Source: an uncultured Clostridium sp. (GTDB lineage: Bacteria; Bacillota; Clostridia; Lachnospirales; Lachnospiraceae). From it: a DNA stretch of 64,000 nt. The stretch lies in assembly GCA_902496665.1 (NCBI GenBank), contig CABVBU010000001.1, positions 62,001 through 126,000 of the forward strand. Direction: 5' to 3'. Each line of letters starts with the position of its first letter. The first letter of the stretch is position 1. The position numbers and the translations under genes are program-made. Shown here piece by piece: positions 60,413 through 64,000 of this stretch. The notes below the pieces were generated by a model, which worked only from the letters and a program-made list of their open reading frames with translations, was not told the DNA's origin and made no database searches.

Positions 60413-60963
60413 TCGGAATCGCTGGGAGCAATACCGGGGTGGGGTGCACCCATTTTTCGATCATGCTGACAAACTATCTCGCGGGATACCTCAGAAGGAA
60501 AGCCATACTGCTGGAATTTAATGAGTCGGGGGACTTAGAAAAGCTCGAATACGTCTGCACGGGGCAGATGGGACAGAAAAATCCATACAGGGTCCTGGAT
60601 GCGGATTATTATAAGCATGCAGGGCCAGAGGCTGTGAAGGAGGTGCTGCAGAGGGGATATGACGATATCCTGATCGATTTCGGATCGGTCAAAGATGGCG
60701 CAAATGAATTATATTGGAGATGCGATAAAAAGTTCCTGGTGGGTTCCTTTACGGAGTGGCAGCAGGAGAGTTTCCGGGAATTCGAGATGGAACAGAGAGC
60801 GAAACAGAAAAAAAGCTGGCAGAGTCTCGCGGTATTTGGAAGCGAGGAGTCCAGAAGAGAATTCTCGAGAAGATTTCGGATCAATACAGAGCGGATTCCG
60901 TTTTCAGCGGATGCCTTCTCGGTCACGAAGGAGTGCGGGGGATTTTTTCAGCGGATCCTGTAA
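60361..60963 (+). CDS. ParA-like protein lacking the Walker A lysine
   Basis: 200 residues. RMIGIAGSNTGVGCTHFSIML (about 16-36) aligns with the P-loop of ParA/MinD/CpaE proteins but lacks the Lys, and AILLEFNESGDLEKLE and DDILIDFGSVKDGANELYW look like the A' and Walker B strands. It is most like the second half of the preceding kinase. ATG 60361 has AGGAG 7-8 bases upstream, and an earlier ATG at 60334 is less well placed. Overlap with the kinase gene is 52 bases. CpaE-like pilus-assembly proteins are one candidate group; no pilus genes are visible. Confidence 0.75.
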   Translation: MEKKKIITETQEKRCRMIGIAGSNTGVGCTHFSIMLTNYLAGYLRRKAILLEFNESGDLEKLEYVCTGQMGQKNPYRVLDADYYKHAGPEAVKEVLQRGYDDILIDFGSVKDGANELYWRCDKKFLVGSFTEWQQESFREFEMEQRAKQKKSWQSLAVFGSEESRREFSRRFRINTERIPFSADAFSVTKECGGFFQRIL

Positions 60964-61171
60964 AAATGACATAAAAGGACAATTTCCCTAACCGTTATAA
61001 AAGGGAAAAGCCCGATACTCAGAAACGACACAATAAATGAGATCTGACCGGCCAATGATACAGCAGCGGGGAGAAACATGTCACAGTATAACCTTCTTCA
61101 GTCATCGCGGAAAAGCCGGGACAGAGGCATTTAAATAACTAAAAATCGACAGCACAGGGGGAGAACGTACA

Positions 61172-61318
61172 ATGAAGAGCATCGATAAGACCGTGCATGA
61201 CATAGATATGCGGCACGAAGAAAAGAAAGGTATATATGAGTATGGAAACAGCAAGCGGAACGTATGGCTCGGAAAATCGAAGTGTCGAGGAGATGACGCG
61301 CTATCTGAATGGACTTAA
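61172..61318 (+). CDS. Small overlapping reading frame, 48 residues
   Basis: The ATG at 61172 has AGGGGGAG 8 bases upstream, better than the site of the next gene. It codes MKSIDKTVHDIDMRHEEKK and ends ALSEWT at 61318. It overlaps the following gene in another frame by 83 bases. It could be a real small protein, a leader used for translational coupling, or chance. No family is recognised. Confidence 0.35.
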   Translation: MKSIDKTVHDIDMRHEEKKGIYEYGNSKRNVWLGKSKCRGDDALSEWT

Positions 61319-61541
61319 GCGGTACACGGAAAAAGGGATCCCGATCTACATGGACGGAAAACTTTCCGGGCAGAGAGAATGGGAGAAACTGTTTGAAGTT
61401 CGTGAGGATGGAATGTTCTATATGGGAGATTATGTCCAGGCGGAAGGCGGCGGTCTGAAGGAGATACGGTTTGATAAGGTCTATCTGAGCGAAGCGGATA
61501 TCACGGAGACGAAAGGCCGGAGGAGAAGAACGAGAAAATAA
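61236..61541 (+). CDS. Small uncharacterised protein
   Basis: 101 residues. It begins MSMETASGTYGSENRSVEEM and ends with a basic tail (KGRRRRTRK). The middle has Tyr and acidic residues (YMDGKLSGQREWEKLFEVREDGMFYMGDYV), predicted as a small alpha-beta fold. No signal peptide or membrane segment. AAAGG is 6 bases before the ATG. It stands about 270 bases after the ParA-like gene, in the same direction, and may belong to the same locus as the kinase. I do not recognise a family. Confidence 0.65.
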   Translation: MSMETASGTYGSENRSVEEMTRYLNGLKRYTEKGIPIYMDGKLSGQREWEKLFEVREDGMFYMGDYVQAEGGGLKEIRFDKVYLSEADITETKGRRRRTRK

Positions 61542-61731
61542 GGAAAGACGGAAGATACCGCATAGAATGGATCTGGCGGTACTGGATAGCAGTAAATCAC
61601 ACGGAAATGAACCAGGTTATATGTACGAAGTAATATAGATTCAACAGCTGGGGGATCGTTCTGCCAGATGATTCGTAAGACTGCTGACAACAATTCGTTA
61701 CAAAAAGTTAACAGACAGACATTCCGCGTTG

Positions 61732-61795
61732 TGGTATACTTAAGCTATCTTGAAGATCCGGCAAAGTATACAATCTGTGTATACCTTGCCGGATC
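61732..61795 (+). promoter_or_regulatory. Extended -10 promoter and long hairpin before the GH18 gene
   Basis: TGGTATACT (61732-61740) has no good -35. Immediately downstream GATCCGGCAAAGTATAC (61755-61771) pairs with GTATACCTTGCCGGATC (61779-61795), 17 bases with one mismatch and a 7-base loop. There is no T-run. It could be an operator or a hairpin that stabilises or controls the mRNA. Confidence 0.6.
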
Positions 61796-61888
61796 ATCCA
61801 TAATAAATAACGATTCAGTATGCGGCCGGTGAGAAGCGGAAATAAATGCAGAGCTCTGGGAAACGGCGTGCGGAAAGAGTGATAACGA

Positions 61889-63538
61889 ATGAGAAAAATA
61901 GTTCCTGTATTGGTTGCTGTCGGTCTGATCATCCTGATCGCCGTCGGATTTGTCGGATTCCAGGTACTGGACCGGTATATACCGACGAAAGAGCGGGCGG
62001 ATCTCGCGGAAGTTTATGGTGTGTCCGGGGATGAGACGGCAGTCTTTTATAACTATGAACAGCAGGAGCAGACAGGAATCTATGAAAACGGCCAGACCTA
62101 TCTTCCGGTCTCATGGGTGAATGACCACATTAACGAGCGGTTCTACTGGGACAGCACGGAAAATCTTCTCGTGTATGCGCTTCCGGACCAGATCGTCTAT
62201 GCGGACGCGGAGACAAAGGGATCCAATGGTGCCCCGCTGCTTCTTGTAAAAGATGATGAGGTTTACCTGACGCTGGGTTTGATCGCAAACTATACGGATG
62301 TGCAGATCCAGACCTTTGATTCCGGGGATGGAAGACGTGTCCTGATCAATGACTGGGGAACAAGAAATATCGCGCGGGTGAAAAAGAACGGAAGTCTGAG
62401 AGTGAAGGGCGGCGTGAAGAGCAAAATTCTGACAGACCTAGCAAAGGACGATACGGTGACCGTTCTCAATACGATGGAGAAATGGTCCCAGGTCGCATCT
62501 TCCGACGGAAATATCGGATATGTGGAGAATAAGCGCCTGGCAGCCGCGGAGAGCCAGAAATTTTCCGGAAATTTTACAGCTCCCGTATACAAGAATACCA
62601 GCATGAGCGGAAAGATCGTTCTCGGCTGGCACCAGGTAACAAGTCAGGACGGAAACAATACCTTTGACAGCATTGTGGCGAAGACAAAAGGGATGAACGT
62701 GATCTCCCCGACCTGGTTTTCCCTGACAGACAACAATGGAAACTATAAGTCCCTGGCGAGCAAGGACTATGTGACGAAAGCTCACGCGAAAGGACTTCAG
62801 GTATGGGCGCTGATCGATAACTTCAGCGCTGATGTCCAGACGGAGACGTTGCTGGCATCTACATCTACCCGCCGCAAGCTGATCGACAGCCTGATCGCGG
62901 ATGCGGAAAAATATGACCTGGATGGTCTGAACCTTGATTTTGAGAGCCTGAAAACAGAGGCGGGCGTCCATTATATCGAATTTATCCGGGAATTATCGAT
63001 CCCGTGCCGCCAGAAGGGCATTGTCCTGTCCGTGGACAACTATGTTCCGGCGAGATACAACAGCTTCTATAACCTGAAAGAACAGGGAATTGTTGCGGAT
63101 TATGTGATCATGATGGGATATGATGAGCACTTTGCGGGCGGTGAGCCGGGTTCTGTGTCCTCTATCAGCTACGTGAAGAATGGAATCTCCGGAATGCTCG
63201 AGGATGTTCCGAAGGAGAAGCTGATCAATGCCGTTCCGTTCTACACGAGACTCTGGATCGAAGCCGGGGACGGATCCATCACCTCCAAGGCGATGGGAAT
63301 CGCGGATGCGAAGAAGTGGGTGGACAATAACCAGGTAGAACTCACCTGGCAGGCGGATACCGCCCAATATTACGGTGAGAAACAGACAAATGACGGTGCC
63401 CAGTTCCTCTGGATGGAGGAGGAGCGGTCCTTAAAAGAAAAGATGAACGTGGTCCGTCAGAACGATCTGGCGGGAGTCGCGTGCTGGAAACTTGGGTTTG
63501 AGGATTCTGCCGCGTGGGATTCCATCCAGTGGAACTAA
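61889..63538 (+). CDS. Membrane-anchored GH18 family glycoside hydrolase (YaaH/YvbX-like)
   Basis: 549 residues. An uncleaved signal anchor (KIVPVLVAVGLIILIAVGFVGFQV) is followed by a copper amine oxidase-like N-domain (TYLPVSWVNDHINERFYWD ... LINDW, about 65-165), an SH3-like segment (VKSKILTDLAKDDTVTVLNTMEKWSQV, about 170-225) and a GH18 barrel. The active-site strand reads DLDGLNLDFE, with Asp, Asp and the catalytic Glu; Asn replaces one Asp, as in many spore peptidoglycan hydrolases. It should bind cell wall and cut an N-acetylglucosamine polymer or peptidoglycan. GAGTG-type ribosome site is weak. The gene has a long leader hairpin. Confidence 0.88.
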   Translation: MRKIVPVLVAVGLIILIAVGFVGFQVLDRYIPTKERADLAEVYGVSGDETAVFYNYEQQEQTGIYENGQTYLPVSWVNDHINERFYWDSTENLLVYALPDQIVYADAETKGSNGAPLLLVKDDEVYLTLGLIANYTDVQIQTFDSGDGRRVLINDWGTRNIARVKKNGSLRVKGGVKSKILTDLAKDDTVTVLNTMEKWSQVASSDGNIGYVENKRLAAAESQKFSGNFTAPVYKNTSMSGKIVLGWHQVTSQDGNNTFDSIVAKTKGMNVISPTWFSLTDNNGNYKSLASKDYVTKAHAKGLQVWALIDNFSADVQTETLLASTSTRRKLIDSLIADAEKYDLDGLNLDFESLKTEAGVHYIEFIRELSIPCRQKGIVLSVDNYVPARYNSFYNLKEQGIVADYVIMMGYDEHFAGGEPGSVSSISYVKNGISGMLEDVPKEKLINAVPFYTRLWIEAGDGSITSKAMGIADAKKWVDNNQVELTWQADTAQYYGEKQTNDGAQFLWMEEERSLKEKMNVVRQNDLAGVACWKLGFEDSAAWDSIQWN

Positions 63539-63565
63539 GATCATAATGGCGCTTTTACGCCGGAC

Positions 63566-64000
63566 CTACCAGGTCACCATCTTGTCCAGCAGGAGTTTCT
63601 GTTCCCTGCTGGAACGTGTGAGGTAGATGCGGGTGGTCTCGATGCTCTCATGCCCGAGAAGATCCGCCAAAAGAGAGATATCGCCGCTTCGGGACAGAAA
63701 ATTTTTCGCGAACCGGTGGCGGAAGGAATGCGGATACATGGTATCGGGATCAATGCCGTACCGGACTGCATAGTGTTTTAATTGGGAATGGATGCCCCTG
63801 GTCGTCACGGGGCGTCCATTTTTTCCCACAAAAAGAAAGCCGGAGGTGATACCGCGGTGGTCACACCAGGCTTTTGCCTCCTGACAGAGGGAATCCGGGA
63901 TGTAGATGCGGCGGATCTTCCCGCCTTTGGAGTATAGATCAAGATACCCGCAGGCTAAATGTTCCGCCTTGATCTGCACCAGCTCACTGACTCTGGCACC
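63566..64000 (-). CDS. Tyrosine recombinase/integrase, C-terminal part
   Basis: Open at the right edge; only the C-terminal 144 residues are in the window. Active-site pattern: Arg in ARVSELV (start of the fragment), HSFRHRFAKNFL (HxxR), LGHESIETTRIYL with the late His and the nucleophile Tyr. This is a Xer/phage-type recombinase. LVQIKAEHLA and KGGKIRRIYIPDSLC follow the Arg. It ends 28 bases from the stop of the GH18 gene, convergent, and no terminator is seen between. Whether it is a chromosomal Xer-like protein or belongs to a mobile element outside the window cannot be seen. Confidence 0.85.
   Translation of the reverse strand, partial: GARVSELVQIKAEHLACGYLDLYSKGGKIRRIYIPDSLCQEAKAWCDHRGITSGFLFVGKNGRPVTTRGIHSQLKHYAVRYGIDPDTMYPHSFRHRFAKNFLSRSGDISLLADLLGHESIETTRIYLTRSSREQKLLLDKMVTW

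Overview
The window looks like chromosome of a gut Clostridium of the Lachnospiraceae type. Base composition is near 50% GC, genes are tightly packed, and many start behind AGGAGG-type ribosome binding sites. Exported lipoproteins carry Thr/Ala/Glu-rich linkers after the lipobox. The core gene sets rpsF-ssb-rpsR, gdpP-rplI-dnaB and mecA are Firmicute in arrangement. A bile salt hydrolase, many peptidases and a 2-keto-3-deoxygluconate branch fit an anaerobic intestinal lifestyle. This assignment is inference; there is no rRNA or tRNA gene in the window, and I saw no insertion sequence or CRISPR array.

Layout. 1-4.8 kb: the end of an acyl-activation cluster (MBL hydrolase, a LuxE-LuxC fusion, an AMP-forming ligase, a crotonase). 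5-13.3 kb: a lipoprotein, a nitroreductase and a peptide-use locus (M20 dipeptidase, Crp/Fnr regulator, YfcC carrier, M28 peptidase, enolase-superfamily epimerase). 13.3-20.5 kb: a structured leader, two TetR regulators, an MMPL/RND exporter and two exported partner proteins. 20.7-22.7 kb (minus): bile salt hydrolase and membrane dipeptidase. 23-26.3 kb: polar amino acid ABC transporter and a nitroreductase. 26.6-33.5 kb: M20 peptidase, L,D-transpeptidase, SseB-like protein, M28 peptidase, GNAT. 33.6-35.9 kb (minus): kdgK and an aldolase-VOC fusion around a 42-bp tandem repeat. 36.2-40.6 kb: DUF2156, GNAT, sirtuin, aldo/keto reductase, DUF951. 40.8-47.4 kb: shikimate kinase, LysR, a sodium-coupled transporter, a tricarboxylate transporter. 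47.6-55.9 kb: ribosomal, ssb, DUF819, MBL, gdpP-rplI-dnaB. 56-58.8 kb: a MerR-like protein, a ferredoxin, DUF1858, mecA. 59-64 kb: a Ser/Thr kinase fused to a ParA-like fold, its partner, small proteins, a GH18 protein and a truncated integrase.

The least explained parts are in non-coding DNA and in the kinase locus. Several genes have long leaders that fold into closed RNA-like structures (13326-13422, 25744-25811, 28031-28173, 51735-51867). Two families of dispersed hairpin elements occur: one at about 20.65, 38.36, 48.92 and 51.74 kb, the other at 22.76 and 38.25 kb. Base changes between copies keep the stems paired. The kinase at 59030 seems to start at AUC, has an altered catalytic loop, and is joined to a P-loop domain that has lost its lysine; the next gene has the same loss.

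Five starts rest on non-ATG codons or on moving away from the longest reading frame: 8690 (TTG), 14257 (TTG), 30734 (TTG), 59030 (ATC) and 13451. Most other moves simply pick an inner ATG with a well-spaced ribosome binding site.
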